A stretch of DNA of 64,000 bases, taken from contig CP019169.1 of the NCBI GenBank assembly GCA_001953215.1, forward strand, positions 1,426,001 through 1,490,000, read 5' to 3'. The notes beneath the pieces were generated by a model, which searched no databases, had not been told where the DNA came from, and saw nothing but the letters and a program-made list of their open reading frames with translations. The position numbers and the translations under genes were made by a program. Positions 34,447-47,372 of the stretch are shown piece after piece (the stretch's first letter is position 1; every line of letters begins with the position of its first letter). Origin of the DNA: Betaproteobacteria bacterium GR16-43 (GTDB taxonomy: Bacteria; Pseudomonadota; Gammaproteobacteria; Burkholderiales; Usitatibacteraceae).

Positions 34447-36066
34447 ATGAGCACCGCAATGGGCAAGGGCGTCTACGTCGAGGAGGCCGAGGAGAAACGC
34501 GTCATCTTCGCGTCCTCGCTGGGTACCGTCTTCGAGTGGTACGACTTCTATCTCTACGCAACGCTGGCGCCGTTCTTCGCGGCCCTGTTCTTCCCGGCGG
34601 GCAACGCCACGGCCGCCCTGCTGTCGGCCTTCGCGGCGTATGCGGCGGGCTTCCTCGTGCGTCCGTTCGGAGCGCTGGTGTTCGGGCGCATCGGCGACCT
34701 CGTGGGACGCAAGTACACCTTCCTCATGACGATCCTCTTCATGGGCGGCTCGACCTTCCTGGTCGGCCTGCTGCCCAAGTTCGAGGCTGTCGGCTGGGTG
34801 GCCCCGATCCTGCTGGTGACGCTGCGCCTCGTGCAGGGCCTCGCCCTCGGCGGTGAATACGGCGGAGCCGCGACGTACGTGGCCGAGCACGCCCCGGAAG
34901 GCAAGCGCGGGTACGACACGAGCTGGATCCAGACCACGGCCACGCTCGGCTTCTTCCTGTCGCTGCTCGTGATCGGCCTGTGCCGCTTCAGCGGCTGGCT
35001 CACTGCCGCGGAATTCGCCGACTGGGGCTGGCGCATCCCGTTCCTGGTCTCGGTGATCCTGCTCATCTTCTCGATCTACATCCGGCTGAAGTTGAACGAG
35101 TCGCCGCTGTTCCAGAAGATGAAGTCCGAGGGCAAGGGTTCCTCCTCGCCGCTGACCGACAGCTTCCTGCGCTACCCGAACAACAAGTACGTGCTGCTGG
35201 CACTGCTGGGCGCGACGGCCGGCCAGGGTGTGGTGTGGTACACGGGCCAGTTCTACGCGCTCTTCTTCCTCACCATCACGCTCAAGGTCGACGGGCAGAC
35301 GGCGTACACGCTGATCGCGATCTCGCTGCTGCTCGGCACGCCGTTCTTCGTCGTGTTCGGCGCGTTGTCGGACAAGATCGGCCGCCTGAAGATCATCCTC
35401 GCCGGTTGCCTCATCGCCGCGTTGACGTACGTGCCGCTGTTCAAGGCGCTCACGCACTACGTGAACCCGGACCTCGAGGCGTTCCAGGCGAAGACCACGA
35501 TCACGGTGGAAGCGAAGGACTGCAACTTCCACATCTTCGTGGGCCCGTGGAGCAAGTTCACCGACTGCGACCGCACCAAGGACTTCCTCACCAAGCAGGG
35601 CTTGTCGTTCACGTCCACGGATGCGGCCGCCGGCAGCACGGTTGGCGTGACGACGACGGTCGGCGACATCAAGGTGGAGGGCTGGGATTCGGCCAAGCTC
35701 CTCGCGGCGTTGAAGGCGAAGGGCTACACCGCGGGCGCCAACAAGGACAAGATCAACTGGCCGGCAACCCTCGCCATCCTCTTCGTGATGATGATCTACG
35801 TGACGATGGTGTACGGCCCGATCGCGGCCTTCCTGGTGGAACTGTTCCCGACACGCATCCGCTACACGTCGATGTCGCTGCCGTACCACATCGGCAACGG
35901 CTGGTTCGGCGGGATGCTGCCGCTGCTCGCGACCGCGCTGGTGGCGGCCACGGGAGATATCTACTTCGGGCTCTGGTATCCGATCGGCATCGCGTTGATG
36001 ACGTTCGTGATCGGCCTGCTGTTCCTGAAGGACAACAAGGATCGCCCGCTCAACGCGGACGACTGA
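34447..36066 (+). CDS. MHS-family MFS transporter (ProP-like) with periplasmic insert
   Basis: A 539-residue metabolite:H+ symporter. N-terminal family signatures are TVFEWYDFYLYATLAP near residue 30, and GRIGDLVGRKYTF near 80, the conserved loop between helices 2 and 3; RLVQGLALGGEYGGAA lies near 135. Twelve helices are expected. Odd point: about 100 extra residues (338-436), with two Cys and a repeated-looking alpha/beta composition, sit between two helices of the C-terminal half, giving a domain outside the membrane. A strong AGGAGG ribosome binding site precedes the start. Substrates of the family include dicarboxylates, proline/betaine and shikimate; the actual one is unknown. Confidence 0.87.
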   Translation: MSTAMGKGVYVEEAEEKRVIFASSLGTVFEWYDFYLYATLAPFFAALFFPAGNATAALLSAFAAYAAGFLVRPFGALVFGRIGDLVGRKYTFLMTILFMGGSTFLVGLLPKFEAVGWVAPILLVTLRLVQGLALGGEYGGAATYVAEHAPEGKRGYDTSWIQTTATLGFFLSLLVIGLCRFSGWLTAAEFADWGWRIPFLVSVILLIFSIYIRLKLNESPLFQKMKSEGKGSSSPLTDSFLRYPNNKYVLLALLGATAGQGVVWYTGQFYALFFLTITLKVDGQTAYTLIAISLLLGTPFFVVFGALSDKIGRLKIILAGCLIAALTYVPLFKALTHYVNPDLEAFQAKTTITVEAKDCNFHIFVGPWSKFTDCDRTKDFLTKQGLSFTSTDAAAGSTVGVTTTVGDIKVEGWDSAKLLAALKAKGYTAGANKDKINWPATLAILFVMMIYVTMVYGPIAAFLVELFPTRIRYTSMSLPYHIGNGWFGGMLPLLATALVAATGDIYFGLWYPIGIALMTFVIGLLFLKDNKDRPLNADD

Positions 36067-36075
36067 CGATCCGTC

Positions 36076-36095
36076 ATTCCCGCGAAAGCGGGAAT
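36076..36095. repeat. REP-like hairpin ATTCCCGC/GCGGGAAT
   Basis: Perfect 8-bp arms 36076-36083 and 36088-36095 around GAAA, preceded by GTC. It lies 10 bp after the transporter stop codon and just ahead of the intrinsic terminator. Confidence 0.75.
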
Positions 36096-36112
36096 CCCAG
36101 AGGGATTTCGAA

Positions 36113-36141
36113 GCCCCCCGGCGCAAGCCGGGGGGCTTTTT
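36113..36141 (+). terminator. Strong intrinsic terminator after the MHS transporter gene
   Basis: A 10-bp perfect GC-rich stem (GCCCCCCGGC, 36113-36122; complement 36127-36136) with a GCAA tetraloop, then five T residues. It should separate the transporter unit from the pyrimidine operon. Confidence 0.92.
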
Positions 36142-36206
36142 CATTTCGGGAGGGCACGAAGCTACAATTGGCCTGGGTGACATAAAAATGACAGAGGGAG
36201 CCCCGT

Positions 36207-37556
36207 ATGAACGCACGGCAACAGCTCACCGGCCTGGACCACTACTGGCTGCCTTTTACGCCGAATCGCTGGTTCCAGGACCACCCGAAGATCCTCGCCA
36301 GCGCCAAGGGCGCCTACTACACGACCAATGACGGGCGCCGGCTCTTCGACGGCCTGTCGGGGTTGTGGTGCTGCCCCCTCGGGCACGGCCATCCGCGCAT
36401 CGTCGAGGCGCTGACCCGGCAGGCGCAGACGCTCGACTACTCGCCCGCCTTCCAGTTCTGCAATCCCGAGACGCTGCGCCTTGCCGACCGCGTGGCCGCG
36501 ATGGCGCCCGAGGGCATGACCCGCGTCTTCTTCACCAATTCCGGTTCCGAGGCGGTCGACACCGCGCTCAAGGTGGCCTATGGCTACCAGCGCCTGCGCG
36601 GCGAAGGCAGCCGCACGCGCTTCATCGGCCGCGAGCGCGGCTACCACGGGGTCGGGTTCGGCGGCATGGCGGTCGGTGGCATGGTCGCCAACCGCAAGAT
36701 GTTCGGCCCGATCATGCTGCCGGGGGTCGATCACCTTCCGCACACGTGGAACCCCGCGCACATGGCGTTCTCCCGCGGGCAACCGGCGTGGGGCGCGCAC
36801 CTGGCCGACGAGCTGGAGAGGCTGGTCGCACTCCACGATGCCTCGACCATCGCCGCGGTCATCGTGGAGCCGATGCAGGGCTCCTCGGCCGTCGTGGTTC
36901 CGCCGATCGGCTACCTGCAGAAGCTGCGCGAGATCTGCACGAAGCACGGCATCCTGCTCGTCTTCGACGAGGTCATCACCGGCTTCGGGCGCCTCGGCGA
37001 GAACTTCGGCGCGCAACGCCTCGGCGTCACGCCCGACATCATCACGTTCGCCAAGGGTGTCACCAACGGCATCATCCCGATGGGCGGCATCATCGTGCGC
37101 GAGGAGATTTTCCAGGCGTTCATGGGCGCGGGTGCACCGGCGCACGCGATCGAGCTCTTCCACGGCTACACGTATTCCGGCCATCCCATGGCGGCCGCGT
37201 GCGGGCATGCGGCGCTCGACGTGCTCGCGGAAGAGGGCCTCATCAAGCGCGCCCGCGCGTTGGAGCCGGTGCTGGAAAACGCGATGCATGCGTTGAAGGG
37301 CGAATCCGGCGTCACGGACATCCGCAACTTCGGACTCGCCGCCGCGGTCGATCTCGAACCGATTCCGGGCAAGCCGGGATTGCGAGGCATGAAGGTCTTC
37401 GAGCGCGCGATCGAGGAGGGATTCATGCTGCGCGTGGCCGGCGATGCGATCGCCGTGGGCCCGCCGTTCATTTCCACCGAGGACGAGATCGCGCGGATGG
37501 GCGAAGGGCTGCGCCGCGCGATTCGCCACGTGTTCCAGCAGGGGAATGCCGCATGA
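36207..37556 (+). CDS. Beta-alanine:pyruvate aminotransferase (class III)
   Basis: A 449-residue PLP enzyme of the omega-amino acid:pyruvate transaminase group. The PLP lysine is Lys283 in TFAKGVTNG; other family marks are TNSGSEAVDTALK near 110, VIVEPMQGS near 217, VFDEVITGFGRLG near 250, and an N-terminal HYWLPFTPNR stretch typical of beta-alanine transaminases. It converts beta-alanine and pyruvate to malonate semialdehyde and alanine, the step after uracil breakdown by the following genes. GGAG precedes the start and TACAAT (36163-36168) may be the operon -10 box. The stop overlaps preT by 4 bp. Confidence 0.9.
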   Translation: MNARQQLTGLDHYWLPFTPNRWFQDHPKILASAKGAYYTTNDGRRLFDGLSGLWCCPLGHGHPRIVEALTRQAQTLDYSPAFQFCNPETLRLADRVAAMAPEGMTRVFFTNSGSEAVDTALKVAYGYQRLRGEGSRTRFIGRERGYHGVGFGGMAVGGMVANRKMFGPIMLPGVDHLPHTWNPAHMAFSRGQPAWGAHLADELERLVALHDASTIAAVIVEPMQGSSAVVVPPIGYLQKLREICTKHGILLVFDEVITGFGRLGENFGAQRLGVTPDIITFAKGVTNGIIPMGGIIVREEIFQAFMGAGAPAHAIELFHGYTYSGHPMAAACGHAALDVLAEEGLIKRARALEPVLENAMHALKGESGVTDIRNFGLAAAVDLEPIPGKPGLRGMKVFERAIEEGFMLRVAGDAIAVGPPFISTEDEIARMGEGLRRAIRHVFQQGNAA

Positions 37557-38917
37557 GCGACACGAGCGACGGCATCCGCGCCGGCCGGTTGGCTCCGGAG
37601 GAGTACGCGCGCAACTTCAGCGATTCGCACGCACCGCTGCAACGCGTGCAGGCGCTGATCGAGGCAGATCGCTGCTACTACTGCTACGACGCGCCGTGCA
37701 TCAACGCGTGCCCCACGGGCATCGACATCCCGACCTTCATCCAGCGCATCGCGCAGGACAACATTCGCGGCGCCGCCAGGGCCATCCTGGAAGAGAACAT
37801 CCTCGGCGGCATGTGCGCGCGCGTGTGTCCCACGGAGGTGCTGTGCGAGCAGGCGTGCGTGCGCAACACCAACGAGGACAAGCCGGTCGAGATCGGCTTG
37901 CTGCAGCGCTTCGCCACGGACGGATATTTCGCGAAGCCGGGTGCGCCGCTGTTTTCGAGGGCCGCGAAGACCGGACGTCGCTTCGCCGCCGTGGGTGCGG
38001 GGCCCGCGGGCTTGTCGTTCGCCCATCGCCTCGCGATGCTCGGCCACGACGTGGTCGTGTTCGATGCCAATCCCAAGGCGGGCGGGCTGAACGAATACGG
38101 GCTCGCGACCTACAAGACCGTCGAAGGTTTCGCGCAGAAGGAAATCGACTGGCTGCTGTCGATCGGCGGCATCGAGGTGCGCTGCAACCAGGCGCTGGGC
38201 CGCGACGTCGTGCTGAGCGACCTGGTGCGCGACTACGACGGCGTCTTCCTCGGCATGGGGCTCGCCGGCGTGAATGCGCTCGGCGTCACCGAGCCGCAGG
38301 CCGCGGGCTTGCGCGACGCGGTGCGATTCATCGCGGAGCTGCGCCAGGCGAGCGATTTCTCGAAGGTGCCGATCGGACGCAAGGTGGTCGTGATCGGCGG
38401 CGGCATGACCGCCGTGGACGCGGCCGTGCAGTCGAAGAAGCTGGGCGCCGAGGACGTGACCATCGTGTACCGCCGCGGCGAGGAAGCGATGAGCGCCTCG
38501 GGCTACGAACAGGACTGGGCCAAGCGAAGCGGCGTGACCATCAAGCACTGGGCGGCGCCGAAGGAAGTCGTGGCCGAGGGCGGACAGGTTCGCGGCATGC
38601 GCTTCGCCACCACGCGCGTCGACAACGGCAAGCTGGTCGAGACCGGCGAGACCTTCGTCGTGCCGGCCGACATGGTGTTCAAGGCCATCGGCCAGAGTTA
38701 CGAGCCGGCGCCGGCGGGTGCCTCCATCAAGTTGAACGGTGGCCGCATCGTCACCGACGCCGAGGGCCGCACGTCGCACGCCAAGGTGTGGGCGGGCGGC
38801 GACTGTACTTACGGCGGACGCGACCTCACGGTCGAAGCGGTCGAGCACGGCAAGCGCGCGGCGATCTCGGCCGACAAGGCGCTGCGGCAAGCGGCACGGG
38901 AGACTCGCAATGGCTGA
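37553..38917 (+). CDS. preT: NAD-dependent dihydropyrimidine dehydrogenase, PreT subunit
   Basis: The 454-residue flavin/iron-sulfur subunit. The N-terminal domain holds the Cys sets CYYCYDAPCINACPTG and CARVCPTEVLCEQAC for two 4Fe-4S clusters. An FAD Rossmann motif AVGAGPAGLSF is near residue 145 and an NAD(P)-binding VIGGGMTAVDAAVQ near 283, ending with AGGDCTYGGRDLTVEAVEHGK. With PreA it reduces uracil and thymine to dihydropyrimidines using NADH. The ATG overlaps the aminotransferase stop by 4 bp and its own end overlaps preA by 8 bp. Confidence 0.93.
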   Translation: MSDTSDGIRAGRLAPEEYARNFSDSHAPLQRVQALIEADRCYYCYDAPCINACPTGIDIPTFIQRIAQDNIRGAARAILEENILGGMCARVCPTEVLCEQACVRNTNEDKPVEIGLLQRFATDGYFAKPGAPLFSRAAKTGRRFAAVGAGPAGLSFAHRLAMLGHDVVVFDANPKAGGLNEYGLATYKTVEGFAQKEIDWLLSIGGIEVRCNQALGRDVVLSDLVRDYDGVFLGMGLAGVNALGVTEPQAAGLRDAVRFIAELRQASDFSKVPIGRKVVVIGGGMTAVDAAVQSKKLGAEDVTIVYRRGEEAMSASGYEQDWAKRSGVTIKHWAAPKEVVAEGGQVRGMRFATTRVDNGKLVETGETFVVPADMVFKAIGQSYEPAPAGASIKLNGGRIVTDAEGRTSHAKVWAGGDCTYGGRDLTVEAVEHGKRAAISADKALRQAARETRNG

Positions 38918-40219
38918 CCTCACCAGCACCTTCGTAGGCATCAAGAGCCCCAATCCTTTCTGGCTCGCTTCCGCGCCGCCGACCGACAAGGCGTACAACG
39001 TCGAGCGCGCGTTCGAAGCCGGATGGGGCGGCGCCGTGTGGAAGACGGTCGGCGAGGACCCGCCGATCGTCAACGTGAACGGGCCGCGGTATTCGGCCTT
39101 GCTCTCGCAGGACCGCCGCGTGATCGGCTTCAACAACATCGAGCTCATCTCCGACCGGCCGCTGAAGGTGAACCTCGATGAAATGAAGCGCGTGAAGCGC
39201 GACTGGCCGGACCGCGCCGTCGTGGCCTCGCTCATGGTGCCGTGCACCGAGAAGGACTGGCGCGAGATCCTGAAGAAGGTCGAGGACACCGGCTGCGACG
39301 GCGTCGAGCTGAACTTCGGCTGTCCGCACGGCATGAGCGAGCGCGGCATGGGCGCGGCCGTGGGGCAGGTGCCCGAGTACATCGAGATGGTGGCGGCCTG
39401 GTGCAAGCAGCACACGAAGCTCCCGGTGATCGTGAAGTTGACGCCCAACATCACCGACGTGCGCTTCCCGGCGCGCGCGGCGAAGAAGGGCGGCGCCGAC
39501 GCGGTCTCGCTGATCAACACGATCAACTCGATCATGGGCGTCGATCTCGAGCGCATGACGATGCATCCCAGCACCGACGGGCGCGGTTCGCACGGCGGCT
39601 ATTGCGGCTATGCGGTCAAGCCGATCGCGCTGAACATGGTGGGCGAGATCGCGCGCGACAAGGAAACGCGCGGGATTCCGATCTCGGGCATCGGCGGCAT
39701 CACCACCTGGCGCGATGCGGCCGAGTTCATCGCGTTGGGTGCGGGCAACGTGCAGGTTTGCACCGCCGCGATGGTCTACGGTTTCAAGATCATCAAGGAC
39801 CTGACCGACGGCCTCTCCAACTTCATGGACGAGCAGGGCTACAGGAGCGTGGCCGAATTCCAGGGCAAGGCGGTCGACACCATCGCCGACTGGCAGGCCC
39901 TGAACCTGAACCACGTCGAGAAAGCCGTCATCAACCAGGACCTGTGCATCCAGTGCGGCCGCTGCCACGTCGTGTGCGAGGACACGTCGCACCAGGCGAT
40001 CACGGCGACGGTGAACGGCAAGCGCCACTTCGAGGTGAAGGACGAGGAGTGCGTGGGCTGCAACCTGTGCGTCTCGGTCTGCCCCGTGACCGATTGCATC
40101 ACCCTGCGCGCCCTGAAGCCCGGCGAAGTCGACACGCGCACCGGCGTGAAGATCAGCGGGAAGTACGCGAACTGGACGACGCACCCGAACAACCCGATGC
40201 GCAAGGAGCCGGAATCCGC

Positions 40220-40223
<4 letters not shown>
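38910..40223 (+). CDS. preA: NAD-dependent dihydropyrimidine dehydrogenase, PreA subunit
   Basis: A 437-residue FMN-binding TIM barrel plus C-terminal ferredoxin domain. The catalytic cysteine lies in NFGCPHGMSERG near residue 135, INTINS near 200 and GIGGITTWRDA near 262 bind substrate and FMN, and two 4Fe-4S motifs (CIQCGRCHVVCE and CVGCNLCVSVCP) lie near 350-395. It carries out the pyrimidine reduction with electrons from PreT. The start is the ATG at 38910; the frame is open upstream but lies inside preT. The stop shares ATGA with the permease gene. Confidence 0.94.
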
Positions 40224-43160
<2,937 letters not shown>

Positions 43161-43173
43161 AAGGAGAACCCTC

Positions 43174-44445
43174 ATGAGCACCGTCATGGATCGCAAGGCC
43201 GGGCCCGCCGTCGACAAGCTGCGGATCAACGGCGAACGCCTGTGGGCTTCGCTGATGGAGCTGGCGCAGATCGGCGCCACGCCGAAGGGCGGCGTCTGCC
43301 GCCTCACGCTGACCGACCTCGACAAGCAGGGCCGGGACCTCGTGCTCAAGTGGGCGAGGGAAGCGGGCATGACGGTGACCATCGACAAGATCGGCAACGG
43401 CTTCATGCGACGCGCCGGCCGCAACAACGCGCTGCCGCCCATCGTGACCGGCAGCCACATCGACACGCAGCCCACCGGCGGCAAGTTCGACGGCAACTAC
43501 GGCGTGCTCGCGGGCATCGAGGTGGTGCGCTCGCTGAACGACGCCGGCATCCAGACCGAGGCGCCCATCGAGGTCGCGTTCTGGACCAACGAGGAAGGCT
43601 CGCGCTTCGTGCCGGTGATGATGGGTTCGGGCGCGTTCGCGAAGGCCTTCACGCTGGAGCACGCCTACGCCGCGACCGACACCGAGGGCAAGACCGTGAA
43701 GGGCGAGCTCGAGCGCATCGGCTACCTCGGGACCGAAGAACCCGGCGCGCATCCGATCGGCTGTTATTTCGAAACGCACATCGAGCAGGGCCCGGTGCTG
43801 GAGGACAACGACAAGACCATCGGCGTCGTGACCGGCGTGCTGGGCGTGCGCTGGTACGACTGCGTCGTCACCGGGATGGAGGCCCACGCCGGCCCCACGC
43901 CGATGGCGCTGCGCAAGGATGCGCTCCAGGTCGCCACGAAGCTCATGCAGGAAGTGGTGGCCTGCGCCCACCGCCATCCGCCGCACGGCCGGGGCACCGT
44001 GGGCATGGTGCAAGTGTTCCCCAACAGCCGCAACGTGATTCCCGGCAACGTGAAGTTCAGCATCGACCTGCGCAACAACACCGAAGCGCTCTGCGACGCG
44101 ATGGATGCCGACATCCGGGGCGTGGCCGCGAAGCTCGCCGCCGAGAGCGGGCTGCCGATCGACGTGAAGCTGGTCACCTCGTTCCCGGCCACGCAGTTCC
44201 ACGCCAACTGCGTGGACGCGGTCGCACGGGCGACGCAGAAGCTGGGCTACAGCAACATGAACGCCGTGTCGGGCGCCGGCCACGACGCCGTCTACATGGC
44301 GAAGCTGGCTCCCGCGGGGATGATCTTCATCCCGTGCAAGGACGGCATCAGCCACAACGAGATCGAGGACGCGAAGCCCGAGCACATCACCGCGGGCTGC
44401 AACGTGCTTCTGCACGCGATGCTCGAGCGCGCCGGGGTCGTTTAG
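43174..44445 (+). CDS. Beta-ureidopropionase / N-carbamoyl amino acid amidohydrolase (M20)
   Basis: A 423-residue Zn-dependent amidohydrolase of the beta-alanine synthase type. Metal ligands are visible in TGSHIDTQPTGGKFDGNYG (His, Asp), TNEEGSRF (Glu pair) and a C-terminal HNEIED histidine; FETHIEQGP near 207 is the substrate loop. It hydrolyses N-carbamoyl-beta-alanine to beta-alanine, CO2 and ammonia, closing the pathway back to the first gene of the operon. It lies 13 bp after hydA and is followed by a long inverted repeat and a terminator. Confidence 0.92.
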   Translation: MSTVMDRKAGPAVDKLRINGERLWASLMELAQIGATPKGGVCRLTLTDLDKQGRDLVLKWAREAGMTVTIDKIGNGFMRRAGRNNALPPIVTGSHIDTQPTGGKFDGNYGVLAGIEVVRSLNDAGIQTEAPIEVAFWTNEEGSRFVPVMMGSGAFAKAFTLEHAYAATDTEGKTVKGELERIGYLGTEEPGAHPIGCYFETHIEQGPVLEDNDKTIGVVTGVLGVRWYDCVVTGMEAHAGPTPMALRKDALQVATKLMQEVVACAHRHPPHGRGTVGMVQVFPNSRNVIPGNVKFSIDLRNNTEALCDAMDADIRGVAAKLAAESGLPIDVKLVTSFPATQFHANCVDAVARATQKLGYSNMNAVSGAGHDAVYMAKLAPAGMIFIPCKDGISHNEIEDAKPEHITAGCNVLLHAMLERAGVV

Positions 44446-44468
44446 AAGATCAAGGCGAAAGGCTTCCT

Positions 44469-44593
44469 CCGCAGATAAACGCAGATAAACGCCGATGAAC
44501 TCCTCCAGCAAGAATAAAGGCCTTGGGTTTAACCCAATGCTTTTTTCTGTTTTCTTGAAGGGGTCATCGGCGTTTATCCGCGTTTATCTGCGG
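44469..44593. repeat. Long inverted repeat (CCGCAGATAAACGC type) after the pyrimidine operon
   Basis: Arms 44469-44498 and 44564-44593 pair over 30 bp with one mismatch. Each arm has GCAGATAAACGC-like units repeated. The 65-nt centre includes GGGTTTAACCC. Repeats with AGATAAACGCAGAT units occur in many proteobacterial genomes (general knowledge). It lies between two convergent operons. Confidence 0.75.
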
Positions 44594-44614
44594 AGAGCGC
44601 CTTTCGCCTGAGCA

Positions 44615-44643
44615 AAGCCCCCGAGAGGGGGCTTCGCATTTTT
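44615..44643. terminator. Intrinsic terminator between convergent operons
   Basis: An 8-bp perfect stem AAGCCCCC/GGGGGCTT (44615-44622, 44627-44634) with a GAGA loop, then CGCATTTTT on the plus strand. On the minus strand the A residues at 44614-44616 give only a short U-run, so it works best for the pyrimidine operon but could serve both. Confidence 0.75.
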
Positions 44644-45608
44644 CAGTCGAACTTGGCGCCCGACTCCTTGATCACCTTCGCCCATCGCGCCTTCTCGCTC
44701 GCGATGAACTGGCCGAACTGCTCGGGCGACATCGGGCGGACTTCCGCGCCGGCGCTCTCCAGGCGGGCCTTCATCTCGGGAGTGGCGAGGATCTTCGTGA
44801 CCGTGCCGTGCAGCGCGGCGACCACTTCCTTCGGCGTGTTGGCGGCGGCGACGATGCCCTGGAACGAGCCCGTCTCGAAGCCGGGATAGCCGGACTCGGC
44901 GACGGTCGGAAGATCCGGGGCGGCGGAGAAGCGCTTGCCGCTCGAGACGGCGAGCGCCTTCAGCTTCCCGTCCTTCACCGCGGGATACGTGGCGAGCATG
45001 CCGTTGAACATGACCTGCGCCTGGCCGCCCATCAGGTCGGCGATCGCCTGCGAGCCGCCCTTGTACGGGATGTACGTCCACTTGATGCCCGAGCGCATCG
45101 CGAAGTCGATGCCCGCGAGGTGGTTGGCGCCGCCGAGGCCCGAGACCGCGAAGTTGAGGGAGTCGGGCTTTGCCTTCGCGAGGGCGACCAGCTCTTTCAC
45201 GTTGTTCGCCGGCACCGAAGGATGCGTGGCGAGGATGTGCGGCGAGTACGCCACCATGATGATGGGCGAGAAGTCCTTCACCGGATCGAACGGCAGCGCC
45301 GGAAACACGCTCGGGCTGATGGCGAGCGAGCCGATGTCGGCCAGCAGCAGCGTGTAGCCGTCGGCGGGTGACTTCGCGACGAAGTCCGCGCCGATGTTGC
45401 CGGTGGCGCCGGGTTTGTTCTCGATGACGACCGGCTGTTTCCACTCTTCCGACAACTTCTGGCCGACAGCGCGCGCGAGGATGTCCGAGGTGCCGCCCGG
45501 CGGGTAGGGCACGATGATCTTGATCGGCTTGTTGGGGTATTGCGCGAACGCGGTGCCCGCGAGGGCGAAGGCGGCGAGCGCCAGCGTGATGCGGCGGATG
45601 ATGGACAT
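44643..45608 (-). CDS. Bug-family tripartite tricarboxylate receptor (third of three)
   Basis: A 321-residue periplasmic substrate-binding protein. Signal peptide cut after AFAQ (near residue 22), then the family start YPNKPIKIIVPYPPGGTSD and the GATGNIGADFVAKSPADGYTLL stretch; YIPYKGGSQA near 185 contributes to ligand binding. Bug receptors bind carboxylates, usually through two water-bridged loops. This one is last in the sugar-acid gene set. No TctA or TctB membrane subunits are in the window, so the receptor must rely on a distant transporter or act as a sensor. Confidence 0.9.
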   Translation of the reverse strand: MSIIRRITLALAAFALAGTAFAQYPNKPIKIIVPYPPGGTSDILARAVGQKLSEEWKQPVVIENKPGATGNIGADFVAKSPADGYTLLLADIGSLAISPSVFPALPFDPVKDFSPIIMVAYSPHILATHPSVPANNVKELVALAKAKPDSLNFAVSGLGGANHLAGIDFAMRSGIKWTYIPYKGGSQAIADLMGGQAQVMFNGMLATYPAVKDGKLKALAVSSGKRFSAAPDLPTVAESGYPGFETGSFQGIVAAANTPKEVVAALHGTVTKILATPEMKARLESAGAEVRPMSPEQFGQFIASEKARWAKVIKESGAKFD

Positions 45609-45628
45609 CGGGACTCCTCTTCGTTGGG

Positions 45629-46399
45629 CTACTTGAACTTGTCGCGCAGCGCCTGCGTGGCGGCCTTGAAGACGCCGAGGTCCACGCCCACGGCGACCCA
45701 CGTGGCGCCCCATTCGAGGTAGCGCCTCGCGTCGGCCTCTTGCGGCGCGAGCGTGCCCACGGGCCGCTTCGCGGCGAGCGAGCGCTCGTAGATGTGCTTC
45801 ATCGCGGCCTGCACGTCGGCATGGCCGGGATTGCCGAGGTGGCCGTACGCGGCGGCGAGATCGGAGGGACCGATGAAGATGCCGTCCACGCCATCCACGG
45901 CGCAGATCGCGTCGATGTTATCCACGCCCAGGCGGCTTTCGATCTGCACCAGCACGCACACGTTGTCGTTGGCCCCCTTGAAGAAATCGGGCACCGTGCC
46001 GTACTTGTTCTGGCGCTGCGCCATCGACACGCCGCGGATGCCGGCGGGCGGGTAGCGCATCGAGGCGACGGCCTGCGCGGCCTGCTCCGCGGTCTCCACG
46101 AACGGCACGAGGATGTTCATGAAGCCGAGGTCGAGCATGCGCTTGATCGTCACCGGATCGTTCGACGGCGGGCGGCCCATGGGCGCGGCCGAGCTGTCCT
46201 TCAGCGCCATCAGCTGGTGCAGCATCGTGCCCACGTCGTTGGGCGAATGCTCGCTGTCGATGAGGATCCAGTCGTAGCCGGCGAGCCCCGCCACCTCCGC
46301 GGTGATGGGGCTGGTGAGCGACGACCACAGGCCGATCAGCTTCTTGCCGGCCTTGAGGTCCTTCTTGAACTGGTTCGGGAAGGCTTGATAGGGAGTCAT
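45629..46399 (-). CDS. HpcH/HpaI-family class II aldolase
   Basis: A 256-residue aldolase of the 2-keto-3-deoxy-glucarate/HpaI type. [12 protein letters not shown] near residue 45 and [14 protein letters not shown] near 145 hold the metal-binding Glu and catalytic base region, [14 protein letters not shown] near 170 the Asp ligand. It cleaves 2-keto-3-deoxy sugar acids (or similar) to pyruvate and an aldehyde. It starts 2 bp after the second Bug receptor gene. With the dehydratase in the same gene run it could complete a non-phosphorylative route. Confidence 0.88.
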   Translation of the reverse strand: MTPYQAFPNQFKKDLKAGKKLIGLWSSLTSPITAEVAGLAGYDWILIDSEHSPNDVGTMLHQLMALKDSSAAPMGRPPSNDPVTIKRMLDLGFMNILVPFVETAEQAAQAVASMRYPPAGIRGVSMAQRQNKYGTVPDFFKGANDNVCVLVQIESRLGVDNIDAICAVDGVDGIFIGPSDLAAAYGHLGNPGHADVQAAMKHIYERSLAAKRPVGTLAPQEADARRYLEWGATWVAVGVDLGVFKAATQALRDKFK

Positions 46400-46401
46400 T
46401 G

Positions 46402-47372
46402 TCAGTTGGCCGCGATGTTCTTGTCCTTGATCACTTTCGCATAGCGGGCCCGGTCGCGGTCGATCAATTTTTGCAATGCGACGGGACCTTCCGCTTCCGG
46501 TACGGCGCCCTGCTGCACGAGCTTTTCCCTGAGGTCGCCGTTGGCCAGGACGTGGCGCACGTCGGCCGTGACCTTGTCGACGATTTCCCGCGGCGTTCCC
46601 GCGGGCGCGAACAGGGCGATCCACGAAGCGGCGTCGAAGCCGGGCAGCGTGCCTTCCGCGAGCGTCGGAACGTCGGGCAGCACCGGCGAGCGCTGGAGGC
46701 CCGTCACCGCGAGGGCGCGCAGCTTCCCGGCCTGGATGTTGGAGCTGCTCTCGAGCACGGTGGCGAACGAGAGCTGCACATGGCCCGCGATGAGGTCGGC
46801 GATCGCGGGGCCGCCACCCTTGTACGGCACGTGGACGATCTGCAGTTTCGCTTCGTTCTCGAAGATCGCGGCAGCGAGATGTGGCGCGCCGCCGCTGCCC
46901 GAATTGCTGCAGGTGATGGAGCCCGGCTTCGCCGCGGCGAGCGCGATCATCTCCTTCGCGGTCTTCGCGGGCACGGCCGGGTTCACGAGCATCACGAGCG
47001 GCAGGTGAGCCACGAGCGTGATCGGGGCGAACGCCGTGTCGGGGTTGTAGTTCAGCTTGTAGAGCGAGGGGTTCACCGACTGCGTGCCGACGTTGCCCAT
47101 CAGCAGCGTGTAGCCGTCGTTCTTCGCACGCGACACGAGTTCGGCGCCGATCGCGCCGGCGGCTCCGGGCTTGTTCTCCACGACCACGGGCTGGCCCCAG
47201 CGCTCGGAGAGCTTCTGTGCCAGCAGGCGCGTTCCGGTATCCGTGCCGCCCCCGGGCGGGAACGGCACGATGATCGTGACGGGCTTCGCGGGGTACTGCG
47301 CCTGCGCACCCACCGCGGCGGCGAACGAAACCGCCGCGGCGAGGGCGAGGAGGCTGCGGCGCTTCACGGAGG

